Assembly: GCA_022747635.1 (NCBI GenBank)
Contig: JAKTNV010000007.1
Span: forward strand, 11,256,497-11,320,496
Length of the DNA stretch: 64,000 nt
Reading direction: 5' to 3'
Source of the DNA: Hetaerina americana
Lineage: Eukaryota; Arthropoda; Insecta; Odonata; Calopterygidae
The number at the start of each line of letters is the position of its first letter. Position 1 is the first letter of the stretch. A program made the position numbers and the translations under genes. The notes below the pieces were generated by a model. That model worked only from the letters and a program-made list of their open reading frames with translations, did not search any database and was not told where the DNA came from. Below are positions 11,740 to 22,900 of this stretch, one piece after another.

Positions 11740-13205
11740 TGACAGCAACACTTAAATAAATCAACACACACCAGGATCTGGGCGTTAAAAATCAGGATTA
11801 CCGCGCTCAAAGCGAGCCAACGCTTTCGTGGGACACTAATGAGGGACCACCCGCCCTCGGGGTCCTTCATTTCCAGGGAAAGACGAGCGAGAGGACCTCC
11901 CGCCCGAACGACTGAAACAATCCGCCGGGTCGTGAGGCCGCCCTTCCGACTGCTTGAACGCGTAGCGTGTATATTGACGCAAAACGAGCGACCCTTGGAA
12001 CACAACAGCCCTGTAACATCTCCACCTACCTCGTAAGGGAGAGGAAATAACGCAGGATTCTTTAATCACACACGAGGAGAGAAGCAAGATGAGAGAATCA
12101 TAGAGGCAAATCCTCTCCGCGGTTAGGCCTTATCCACTCCTCCTCCCCTCTCCCACCTAAACTACACCCACTTGCTCCGCGGCGCAACGACCAAGGCGGC
12201 AAATCGCGGGTAAAGCCTCCAAGGGACACTTAAAGCTCACCACGAAATTAAACGCTCTCCACCTTAGGAAATTCATTAGTGGAGAGATTTCGAGGCGTTT
12301 CAAAAATCCGAATGCTCTTGCATAAGCCTTTTAGTTTCCCTCTGAGAGAACTCACCGCAGCTGTCTCTCTCTCTCTCTCCCCCTATTTCTGTCTCTCCCA
12401 CGACGGCAACCAACTAGCTAGGCCGCCGCCCACCCACGCCTCCTCCTCCTCTCCCGACACACACAAATGTTTCCTCCTCCCTTCGCGCTCTGCAAACCTC
12501 ACGGGGGCCCTCCCCTATTCCTTGCCCGACGTCTCCTCATCCCCACCCACTACGTCTACTACTCTGCTCACAAGTCGCCCCATCCCCCACGCTCTGAGCT
12601 GCCGCGAGGCGTCGTTTCCTCAAAACCGTTTATCCCAAAAACCCTTTTCTCCATGTCCCTCCTACCTTTCCGTTCTCCCATCCCAAAAACACACACACAA
12701 GCACACCCACGCTTCTTCCCAAAGGCCCCCTTCGGAAAATGAGCCCTTCCTCTCTCCACCATCCCTCTACTTCCTGTCTTATCTTCCCTACAACCAACCC
12801 CCTCAAACCCCTCCCTCTCTCTCTCTCCAGCCAATCCCCCTCTTGCCGAACCGAGGCAAGGCGTCGCTCCAAAACCGCCCTATAACACCAATTTGGGAGG
12901 GACCCACGCCCCCAAAAACTACTTAAAGATAAAAGAGATCCTCCTTCGCTCTCCCACCTTTCGCCCTGGCCCCGGAACGTCCTCCTCCCTCACCCAACGT
13001 TGCCCCGCCCCCCCACACCCGTCCCTGCCTCCCTCCCGCCGTCTCGAACTCAGCCGACCATCCCTCCTTCCCACCCCCTGCGGCGCCCTCGCCCTCCCGA
13101 GGCACCCCGACGTGCGAACAGTTTCAAATTGTGAGGAGAAAAAACGAGCAATAGAGTTACACGAAGGGGAAAGATAGAGGGAGGTGAAGAGAGAGAGAGA
13201 GGCAG
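11740..13205. other. GC-rich, CpG-rich, pyrimidine-skewed island
   Basis: 11,800-12,260 is CpG-rich without strong skew. 12,360-13,090 is strongly pyrimidine-rich on the plus strand with CT repeats (12,362-12,380 and 12,811-12,825). The 215-residue plus ORF (12,279-12,926) is Pro/Ser/Leu-rich with no domain and reflects composition. The block ends in a GA-rich run near 13,187-13,201. It could be a promoter-associated island for a gene whose exons are not recognisable here. Confidence 0.5.
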
Positions 13206-14181
13206 AGGGATGTTTTCATTTCTTTATTTATTACTTCCTTGATTTTTCAAACCACGTATCCAGGCTGTTGAATCAGTCGGTCTCCCTTCCTCATCCCCTC
13301 TCCTGTTTAATTTGCTGTGCTTACGGTTTGCGGTTTACATGAAAGGAACTCGGCTCCCCCGGTTTTAATCGAGCATAATAATATGGAAGAGGAGTAGTGG
13401 ATTGTCAGTTCTCGATCCGAGGCCTAACAGTCCATCATTAAACAAAGGTATCAAATTTTTGGGTTAAGAACATAACGACAGTGGATTTGAGGGAGGTTTA
13501 ACTATTTTCAGAAGACTAAATGTTCCCTTCCCCGCAACTTTGGCTGGGTATAACATTGGAAAATCATGTCTATTCCAATCCAATAAGCCTCCATTGAGAG
13601 CGAACTGAATCCATGCACCGGCATCAATAATAATTAGCGGGTGAAGCATCACTGATTTATCGATATATTTCATGTACGTATTGCTCGTAATTGAAAAAAA
13701 TGAGTTAATAGTAAAACTTAACCAGGTCGTTAAATACAGTTTCGTGTAATAGTCATAAAATTTCTCATATTCATCTTGGAGAATGCATGGCCTTTAAAGT
13801 CGTGCTTTTAACTAAAAAAAATACAGCCATCGTAAAAAGCCTTAGTTACATTTACTAAATTTATCTAGAGTAGTTTATGATCTTGTGAAAAAAGTTAAAG
13901 ACGTAATTACCAAGTTCTTTTACTTTCTCCAAACATTTTTCTGGGATTTAACTCAAAAGACTGCACTCAGACCATTGCTGCAAAAGACTGAACAATTTAA
14001 GCATCTATGATGTTAGACAACTTGCGATAAAACATTCTTGAAATAATCTTACTCGTTAAACAAATATTCTATACTATGAAAGTATCATAGGAATACAGAT
14101 TTAAATCTTGTTAGCAACGCTATATTTTTAAAAATTTGATTGGACTGAATCAAAACTTGATTCGAAATGTTCATAGTTTGG

Positions 14182-14186
<5 letters not shown>
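13206..14186. other. AT-rich DNA, nothing recognisable
   Basis: No ORF with recognisable content, no transposon end and no RNA gene was seen between the GC island and the AT array. Confidence 0.45.

Positions 14187-14248
<62 letters not shown>
14187..14248. repeat. (TA)n microsatellite
   Basis: An uninterrupted alternating TA run of about 62 bp in AT-rich DNA. The minus-strand ORF crossing it (14,085-14,312) is a repeat artefact. Confidence 0.97.
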
Positions 14249-14249
<1 letters not shown>

Positions 14250-14559
14250 TGTAAAAACTATCAAGCCTGTAGAAAAATGACTGCTATTATAGGGATGCAT
14301 TAAATTTAACACTTCATATAATGTTATTGATATTTTCTCCTACCTTTATTTTATTACCTATTGATGCATGGTTATTGTTTTACACAATTGGTGTGGCTGG
14401 CCGGAAGTAAAAAATACAATGAGCCCCTAAATGTTTCATGATATCTTGTACCTAAACTTCTCTATATTTTTAATTCTCTGTGTAGATAATAAAATTAAAT
14501 ACCTGCACTTAAGAGAGTTCTCCGAGTGAGTGAAAAGTTGAAGGAAGTTGCTTGATAAT

Positions 14560-14960
14560 CACGTTACAGGTGGTCTGGAACGCACGAGAAAAGTTGGCCC
14601 AACTTAGGCGAGATGAACGACGTCAGACCGCTCGTGGCGAGCACGCCAGATACAGCTCGACATGTTGATGAGCTCATCTGGGAGGAGGGAGGGGTACAGG
14701 GGGGTTCAGTGAGGATGAGGCGGGGGTAAGGAGGTGGGTGGCGCAACGCACGGGGATGAAACTTGCTATGAAATGAATGCCCAACCCGCCAGACGGCTCA
14801 CTCAATTATCCGAGACAACCCACCGCATCTTTCGCATGCTGCGGGGAAGCCTAATGGTTTGGATGCGCGCATCCCGAAGGCATCTCGAATAGCGTTTGCA
14901 TCTAGGTCAGACCCTGCGGGGATCTACGGAGCGAGTGGTAGATAAGTACAGGAAACCAAC
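14560..14960. other. Small GC-richer patch, unassigned
   Basis: About 400 bp of higher GC with frequent CpG (for example gaacgacgtcagaccgctcgtggcgagcacg written in part: gacgtcagaccgctcgtgg) inside AT-rich surroundings. No domain, RNA box or terminal repeat was found. The compositional contrast suggests a TE remnant or a regulatory patch. Confidence 0.3.
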
Positions 14961-15429
14961 CTTTATTATAGACACACTTAGCGATATTGATAGAAATTGC
15001 AGACTGGGATATTGTAATTCAATCACAGAAATTGGGCTATATTATCTTGACTTTATTTCATTAATTATTTTTTCAATGGGAGCAAGTAGGTATGTTTAAT
15101 CCTGCCAGTAGTCGAGTTTTCTCCTTATCATATTTGAATAGTTTGCTCTGCCGATGGAGCCTGGGATCTTCCTTTTCCCCTCGGAGACACAAATACACAC
15201 GAATCACGTCCTCAACCTTAACAAAAGAGCTAATTATTCATTACGCCCTCCATATCCAGAATTATACTCAACCTATATTTTCTGCCGCAACGCCCTTGTA
15301 CTTAATTTAGTTTCAAGTAATTTTTCAAAATTCTAGAGTATTAAATAAGCACCCTAAAGTGATGCCAGCCAGTATGTAGTAGAGGAGGAAAAAGGACAAC
15401 CTCAATCAAAATATGAACAAACAAAACAA

Positions 15430-15900
15430 ATCTGGACAAAAGGAAATGTCCAATGATTTAGGCAGCATGATCACCTGTAATGAAACAGCCATGAGTTGTC
15501 TCCTTTACGACTTTGTGGCATGGACGACATTAACGTCTGAAAAAATAAGACAAGAAGCAATGGAGTACAACAGAGAAATTACGAAAAAAAATCGAAATAC
15601 TAAGTAAAATATGTGGAAATACTTCGTAAGAGTTGGAGAAAGTATCACCCTGAGGAGAACAATTACAAGAAGGAAATGGAAACAAATTGGACACATCCGT
15701 AGGCAGGATATATTTTCGAATACCGTAATTTAAGGAAGCATTCACGGGAAAAAAGAAAGCAAAAGGAACTAAATAAAAGGCCTTAGAGGTAATAGAAGAG
15801 GTATAGCAAAGAAACTGTAAAAGAAGAATGTCACGGGATAGCTTCGAGAGCTTCCAAAAAACGTCCTCGGACCAATGATAGCTCATGATTTTTACGGTTT
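15430..15900 (+). mobile_element. Degenerate LINE C-terminal remnant
   Basis: In one plus-strand frame, SCLLYDFVAWTTLTSEKIRQ (about 15,495-15,555) resembles the LINE segment LLYG.E.W..T. After a frame change, ITRRKWKQIGHIRRQ (15,662-15,706) resembles the well-known LINE C-terminal motif RRW.WIGHVLR. This is followed by a basic GKKESKR-like stretch near 15,745. The order and spacing (about 150-200 bases between the two motifs) fit a LINE ORF2 tail. Stops and frame changes show long decay. It is independent of the 2.2-3.3 kb LINE, being on the opposite strand with a different sequence. Confidence 0.6.
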
Positions 15901-16239
15901 TTAGAGGGAACGGAAATATTATTATTATCGTCTGGAATTCTGGAAAAAATAACAAGAAAACGAGAGAGGAAGTTGTTCTGTCAAGTCGCATGAAACGATC
16001 AGCGTACTCCCTAATAAATACAAATGAAGGGTTTGAACCATATTTGATTTTCAGACTCCAATTGGCCACAAATGCGATCTAACTTATGTGATACAACATT
16101 TATTTACTCTATCCCCTATGTTTTTGTGCACATCCTGCAAATAAGGCGATATATTTTTAAAGAGTGTCCACAAATCCTTGTAATGTGTTTACCCCATTAA
16201 AGAGGGAGAGATAAAGAGTTTCGTACAAGTACTTGAATG

Positions 16240-16740
16240 ATTCCAGTTTAATGTTAGCAACGACCCATGGAACGATTCAAGTTCTTGCGAGGGGCGTCGC
16301 AGATATAAGGGTCAGGATAAAAGCTCGCTCCAAACTGTTGTCGGCATTGTCCAAACCCAAAGACGCTATTAGACTATAGTCCTTTCAAAAAGGCCAAAAT
16401 CACGCTTTGGAGTGAGGCATATGATTCACTCCGATTAAGTTCCAAACTCAAAACCCCTGGGACGGTAAATCAGGGCGATCGCACGGGAATGAAAGGGCCA
16501 TTTCGCGGTGGGGCACTGTCGGCGCAATTTCACCGAGGAGCAGCCGCTAGCACTCGCTGCAGCAAATTCCCAGCGCGGCTATGGTCGACTCGTAATTTTG
16601 GGAAAAAAATAAACGCCTCTGCGTCCTGATTACACGGATCGCTGCTCGCCGGGGAAAATTCTCTGGCAAACTCGGCAGCCGTAAAAGCAGCGGAAGTTTG
16701 ATGGCTGCTGAGCCCCTACTTCACTAATTGTGAATCTCCA
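16240..16740. other. GC-richer patch, unassigned
   Basis: Roughly 500 bp with higher GC and common CpG between AT-rich flanks. No ORF longer than 60 codons and no repeat structure was recognised. Confidence 0.3.
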
Positions 16741-17191
16741 TTGAACTATTTCTATTATTGAAAGTAACGTCTGGAGGATATAATTTTATTCCTCAGAAGG
16801 GGTGCTCACAGGGGCACAAAGCGTTTTTTATTACTCTTCAGAAGAACACCTTGGGCCTAACTTCAAAGTATTTTGCATATCCAAACATTGGACTTGAAAT
16901 CGCAATCTTGAATTCATGACTGGCACATAATATCTCATATTCTATGCAAAAAAAAGATGATATCAATTACATGCTGCGACTTTTTTTGTTTTCTATCGAG
17001 GACTCAAGCAGCCCCAGTGTTCACCGATCACAAGAACATTTCACAGAAATTATATTCAGTATAGTCTTATACAGTACATGTGATCATATTTAATATCTTA
17101 TATAATTTGCAATATTAGAGCTTAATACTTTTGGCAAGGAACGTCATTTAATCTTTTTTTGTCCCGATCGCATAATGTGGAAATTTTTTAT

Positions 17192-17250
17192 CCAGAATGA
17201 ATATTCCATATGGAATATGGATTCCAGAATGAATATTCCATATGGAATAT
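17192..17250. repeat. Two-copy tandem repeat, 32-bp period
   Basis: A 27-base unit starting ccagaatgaatattccat occurs at 17,192-17,218 and again, identically, at 17,224-17,250, separated by ggatt. Each unit contains the 14-bp palindrome atattccatatggaatat core, so each copy can fold on itself. Confidence 0.95.
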
Positions 17251-17256
17251 TCATTC
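17227..17256. repeat. Perfect 30-bp palindrome
   Basis: The 15-base half-site gaatgaatattccat is followed immediately by its exact reverse complement with no spacer. The palindrome is formed by the second tandem copy plus tcattc. It could extrude as a cruciform or be a dimeric protein-binding site; nothing in the context decides between these. Confidence 0.95.
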
Positions 17257-17459
17257 ACCTGGATATAGATAAAAGAAAAGGGATAGGGACACATATAAAG
17301 GACGAACGAAGGAGAGATGGTGAAGGCAGGGTCAAGCAGATCAAAAGTGCAAAAATATTTCCTTGTCCGGGACTTGAACACCGGAAATTTCGACTTGCCG
17401 GGTGGATGCAAATATACACAGAAACACAAATTCGAATGGCATATTTCACGCAATACTTT

Positions 17460-17660
17460 GCTGTTAAATGGTGTTATCGACTCAGAGAGCTGCTCACCCC
17501 ACCCCTCCTCGAAACGCCTCCGTATGGGGGGCAGAATCCCCGCCCCAGAGTGACTCCCCCTCCCTCTGCCATTCTCCAGGGTTTAATGTGCATGGCTCCT
17601 CGTCGCCATCAACCTTTCTCTCATTCTGCGGCTCCACTACTCTGATGGTCCTCTCCGTTG
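17460..17660. other. Small GC-richer patch
   Basis: A C-rich stretch of about 200 bp (for example ctgctcaccccacccctcc) in AT-rich DNA. The overlapping plus ORFs (17,175-17,645; 17,468-17,917) have no recognised domain. Confidence 0.25.
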
Positions 17661-18810
17661 CTTTAGCCAATAGTGGAATATTTTCGAATCGGATTTACAT
17701 TTACTTCAGCATTGTGCTTTATTGTAAGAATAATCTGAATAACATTGAAATTCCGTCATTTGAACCTAATGTCAATTATATTTTATTTCAATTAAATTCA
17801 CGAATTACACTAGACGATGCATTTTTAGTTTCCCTTTATCACTATTTTCACAGTAACGCTACCATGCTTAGCCAAAAAAAACCCCTTCAACATCTTCCTC
17901 CAACTACCACGCGTTAGGATTTTTATGCCAGAAAGCGTGAAGCATTTTACCAGAAACCAGAGCTAAACCTCTCTAAGGATACGACGCGTTTTACTAAGCC
18001 CATTCTCCTGCTCTCGCCGACTCTACTTTGAAATTGCGCTTGAAGTGGTGGATCAAATTTGTCGTTTTTATTTTTCGAGGCCACAGCCGACGCTACACCA
18101 TTTCGAGTACTCAGCCTCCTTCCTTTGCGAGGAAAAACCTATTTTAAACGGAGTCGTGAAAGTGTAGGGAGTCACAACGAAAAATTGAATTCAGCACAAG
18201 CCAGAACCCTCTCTCAAATAATGGGAATAAACGTTTAAAGCATGATATGATCATATCTCGAAGAAAATTTTACCTTAGAGTACCCCTAAAATTGTTTTAT
18301 TTCTGCTGACCCTTCCTCAGAGGGTTTCAACGATGAAAATTTTATGAAAATGCCGAGAAAAAGCTCAAAATAGCATTTATTTTTAAAGAGGATTTTGACA
18401 TCCTTCCTTCACTTCCATTTAGGAAAGCATATTCTCATCTTTTAGCAAAAAAAAACTCTTGGTGATATTGTGCTATTTCGGTCGGCCGTAAGATTGGCTA
18501 ACCTCGAATATCTCCAATTTTTGGTTGGCTGAATGAAAGGGATCATTTTTGTAAAGGCTTATTTCAGTTTTTGCGATTTCGCTCTCTACTCTTGAGAACC
18601 TTCAATATTTGATTGTTTGCTTGCATGGGCAAGTTTTGCAAATGCCTTCAGGAATCGCTCCCCCCCTACTCTATTTCATTTCATTCATTTTTTTACCTTC
18701 ACATGAATAAAGGTATTGATATGCAAATGTTTAATCGGAATGCGGGGCTTTAATCATATAGAAGGCTTATAAGTGGGATTATTTTCAATGATTAGGAAAT
18801 GAAAGATTTT

Positions 18811-18863
18811 TAACGTGCAGTACTACGTAGTAACGTGCAGTACTACGTACAGGACGTGCAGTG
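18811..18863. repeat. Short tandem repeat, 20-bp period
   Basis: The unit taacgtgcagtactacgtag at 18,811-18,830 is followed by a second copy differing only in the last base (18,831-18,850) and by a partial third copy containing acgtgcagtg. The unit contains the inner palindrome-like tactacgtagta. No gene lies within several hundred bases. Confidence 0.9.
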
Positions 18864-19539
18864 AATATTTCCATAAATTGGTGATTATATTTTGTAAGTT
18901 GGATTTGAATACTCGGCATTGCCTTGGTTGTGGTATTATCTAATTATATTTTTTAATTATTACGTACGGCCACAGTTCTAATTAGGTCTTTGAAAAAGAA
19001 AAATAATCACTATGAACCAGTGCTAGTGCCAGTTGATTCATGAATACGTAAAGTTTCTCAGACTCACCTTGCTTGGGTTTTGAAAACTTTATAATTTGTT
19101 TTAAACGTTGATATAAGTGCTGCAAATGAAAAGTCGAGAGGCAACAGTGTTTGAGAAAAACACAAAATTCACATCAAGATTGGCATTGTTAAGTTTACAC
19201 AAGCCAAAGTGGACTGATTTTAAATTCACTTTGCGATAACTAAATTAATCTACCTAGAGCTGGATTTGTCATTACCTGAAATATTTCACATTTATGAATT
19301 TTTCTTAAATATCCCTAAGCCTTCGACAATCGTAGATAAAAACGTCTTTATTCGGAGAAAAAAATCAGTGGAAACGCATTTCCTGAGAACTTGGTGAGAT
19401 TTTTATAAAAAAAAGAGATTTCTCGCATCGTGAGAAGACTAGACATTCAATTAAAATTACAAAACGGATCGTCGATCTCAAACATTTATTGCATCGTGCC
19501 AATAATAAGTTGAGCCAATTCACCGATTATCAAGAACTA

Positions 19540-19705
19540 AAAAATAATATCTTTCACGATTTTTCGGGTGCCAGATCTTCCTGGGAAACCTAAGTCGGCA
19601 CAGGGAAAGGAACTGGCCCCCTGATGAGTGAATTTCACTCGCCGCCGGGCTTAGTTCTGGGTGAACTCTACCATCACCTGCCACACCGGCCTTCGGGTTG
19701 ATTAC
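19540..19705. other. GC-rich islet beside a compound AT repeat, SINE-like candidate
   Basis: About 165 bp of GC-rich DNA (including gccgccgggcttagttctgg) lies between AT-rich DNA and a TG/AT microsatellite. A sharp composition change and a microsatellite at one edge are common in short retroposons. No convincing Pol III A and B boxes were found, so the assignment is only a suggestion. Confidence 0.25.
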
Positions 19706-19717
19706 TGTGTTTATGTT

Positions 19718-19826
19718 TTTGTATGTGTGTGTGTATATATATATATATATACACACACATATATATGCATAAATATACATAAATACATAAATATATATAT
19801 ATATATATACTAGTATATATATATAC

Positions 19827-19859
<33 letters not shown>

Positions 19860-19966
19860 CTAGTATATATATATATATATACTAGTATATATATACTTGT
19901 ATATATATATATATACTAGTATATATATATATATATATATATACCTATATATATTTATATTTATGT
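19718..19966. repeat. Compound TG/AT microsatellite with recurrent CTAG interruptions
   Basis: The run starts tgtatgtgtgtgtgtatatat and continues as alternating AT interrupted by tactagtata at least four times, plus acacacacatatatatgcataaatacat segments. Each interruption is itself palindromic, so the block is a chain of self-complementary units of slightly different length. Confidence 0.95.
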
Positions 19967-19999
19967 ATGTAGGTATACAAACTTTGTATAATTAGATAT

Positions 20000-22900
20000 C
20001 TTTGTTGTAGAAAACATTGAGAGTAAAAATCAAAGAGAAAGACCAGGGATGGCTACAGAGAAGCAGGTAATGAAATTCGTCAGCGCAAGAGATTTGGTGA
20101 AATTAATTCATTGGCAAATTATAACTGCATTAGAGTTTTGACATGAAAACATTCTCGGATTAAAAATCCTTGACGATGGAAATAATAAGGCGAAAAGAAA
20201 TTTAATAATTAGTAAATGGAATGATGAGAAAGATGACATTTGTTTGACAAATCACATAGAGATTATTTCTTTGGATATTCTATCAGGAAAGTTATTACCG
20301 TTTGCCTCCGTTAAACGTATTACCCACATGAATAAAACTCTTTAGAGTGAAGAAATATGTTTAGCATTACATCCAAAGGTTTTTTTCTATCTCAACTGTT
20401 GAATACTGATTTAAGCCAAGAAACACAACGCCCACCATCATTTTCCTCCCAATAGATTGTGAAGAACATTTTAATCGAAGACTTTGCATGGAAATGCTTA
20501 CAGTTAAAATTATTTGTAAAATAAGAAGAGAGATATGATTGAGAGATTACAAAACAATGTTAATAGCTATTACAACATGGATCAAAAAGTCATGAAATAA
20601 ACAAATAGTCATTCAGGGACCTTTTCCATAACTTTCATTCTTCTGTCTAAAGAAATTGCCCGGTGAAATAAAAATTAATTTCTCGTGACTGATGTTTTTC
20701 GGGTCATTGCTTCAGTCAAGGGTTGAATATTAAAAGTTAGAGATCATTCATTCTTCCAACCGTATGAGATGAGAGGAGAATCCAGAGATTGGATGAAAGG
20801 GACAGCGTGCGAGTGATGAGAATTTTAAAGGGAATAATACGCGCGGGTGTCACCCCTAAGTGATCTCAGGGATTTAGTGAAACGTACTGGGGCTGGAATT
20901 TGAGATAAAACCCTTATCAATCACTCCGGCATTAAATATAAGTTTTAAGGATTAATACTCGATTCCAGATATATCATATGCAAATTTTATCGAATCTACA
21001 AAATCTTTTTTCGGATGTGAGGAATTATAAAATCCTCATCGTTTGAATAACTACGCCCCGCGGAGAGTGGGAGGATTGTCATATATGGGGGCATCTGGGA
21101 GCAGACCCGGCTGTAGACGGCTAGTGAAGTAATTACATCTGAGCCTACCGTTCAGAGGATGGTAATCCGCAGGTAGCTGGTCGCATAATCTTAAGAAGAT
21201 TAGCCAATAACATGGGTAGGAACCTTTATCAAAGACATGGAAATAAACTCGGGGAAAAAATGGAGTGGATTTATTGGTTGAAATCCCCCAAAATTTTAAC
21301 CTGGAAATATTTTTTATCCTCTCTACGGTTTGAAACGACTGAATAATACTTTTTACCGTAGATACAGAAAGACCACTGAAAATTTCAGCATTTTTTAATA
21401 AATCAAAATTTTTTCCTCCTCGAATTTGAATCTTTACTTGGTTATTTCATTTAAAATTTGGCCTTGATTGTGTCTTCTAATATAGAGTCCGTAAAAAAGG
21501 TATGAGAAGAAATTTTCATTTTCCTTTCAGTAGTTCTTCTTTTCCTTTTATGATTCCTTGTGACCGCTTCGACCAATGTAGAGAATGGTTTCAACATCCC
21601 ATAGACCTTATAAAGCAGAATGAGGGAGATTCGAAATTCGAATAAATCCGGTTATAAACGGTTGTTTGGAAACACTTGAAACGGTTTTTTTTCTGAAAGG
21701 AACCTGATCCTCAGGATACTGTGATAGGTACTTTGGACAGAGAATATTCTCATTCCTCTCCCCAAAGGGATAGATGTATGGTTTCAAGAGTAGTGGTCCT
21801 TTTGGGAATGGCATTTTAGTATTGCGTTGAGAGATATCTAAAACAAAATTGTACCTAGTGTGGTCCTAATCAATAGCATGCAAAATAAGATATGTCTCTT
21901 TGAAAAAGTTAGATTCACATTGAGCTATTCTTTGATTTCCGCCAGTTTGTTTCAAAGTTGTGTTTTGAGACATGGGCAATCCTGTGTGTACATTTTAACC
22001 CGGAATAAATCGTTAGGTACAACTCATGAGACCAGTACTCTGACCTAGGCAAATTGGATTTTATGTTATTGAGTTGTATGAAGAAATAAGTACTAGTATT
22101 AAGCTCTCAAATACCGGCATCGTTTTTCCAGTGCAATTAGCAGTTCATTAAAATTGCATTTTCGTTCACCTGCTTATACTTTTGGGAGCACACTACCACT
22201 TAAAGACTCCTATCTCCTACTGTGAGGAATACCTTTTCATATATTAGTAACCACAATCAGAAAATTGAAGACATTTTCTGATGCGCGTTTGTTACTGCAA
22301 CAAAAGTTGGAAACAGTTTTTAGAGCGTGTTTTCTGAATGTAAGCTTTGTCGTTGCCGAAATCGACAAGCTTTGTTCTTACATTTTTTCCCATCTGAACT
22401 TTCGGAAATGGACTGTGATTCCGCTCATCCAGCCATTGGCGTTCAGTTCATGCAAGTGGAAAAAACGTACTGACCTGGAGATTGGATGGTGAATACACTC
22501 TGTGCTCGCGAAAACGACCTGGCTATGCGCTTTTATTAACAATATTGCCTTGAGAGATTGGAAAAACTCCATGCCAACCAGTTTTAAAGTGAGAAAGGGT
22601 GATACAAGTGGAAACGTAAGGTGTACCAACTGACAAAAATACTCGGTTACAATTCGAGTGCCCAAAGTTGTAAAGATTTAAAGGGTAGCAGGCAAAGAAT
22701 CGTTCAGTCTTTATCTAAGCTCGTACAGAGGCCCGTTTAGTCTTTTTATGAGCAGGAGTTAATGACATATCTTCGTTCCGCTTCCCTATGATACCAACAG
22801 TCCGTTTACGTCAAAATGATGTCGGTTTTACAAATATTTCGATGTTTTATATTTTTGTGCACATCCGTTTGCAAAAAAATAACAAATCGCGATCATATTT

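Noticed and set aside
12279..12926. 215-codon plus-strand ORF
   Set aside because: Pro/Ser/Leu-rich from pyrimidine-rich DNA, with repeated-letter runs matching CT and CA repeats.
20040..20090. LINE-like peptide ERPGMATEKQVMKFV
   Set aside because: Too short, with no second motif in the neighbourhood.
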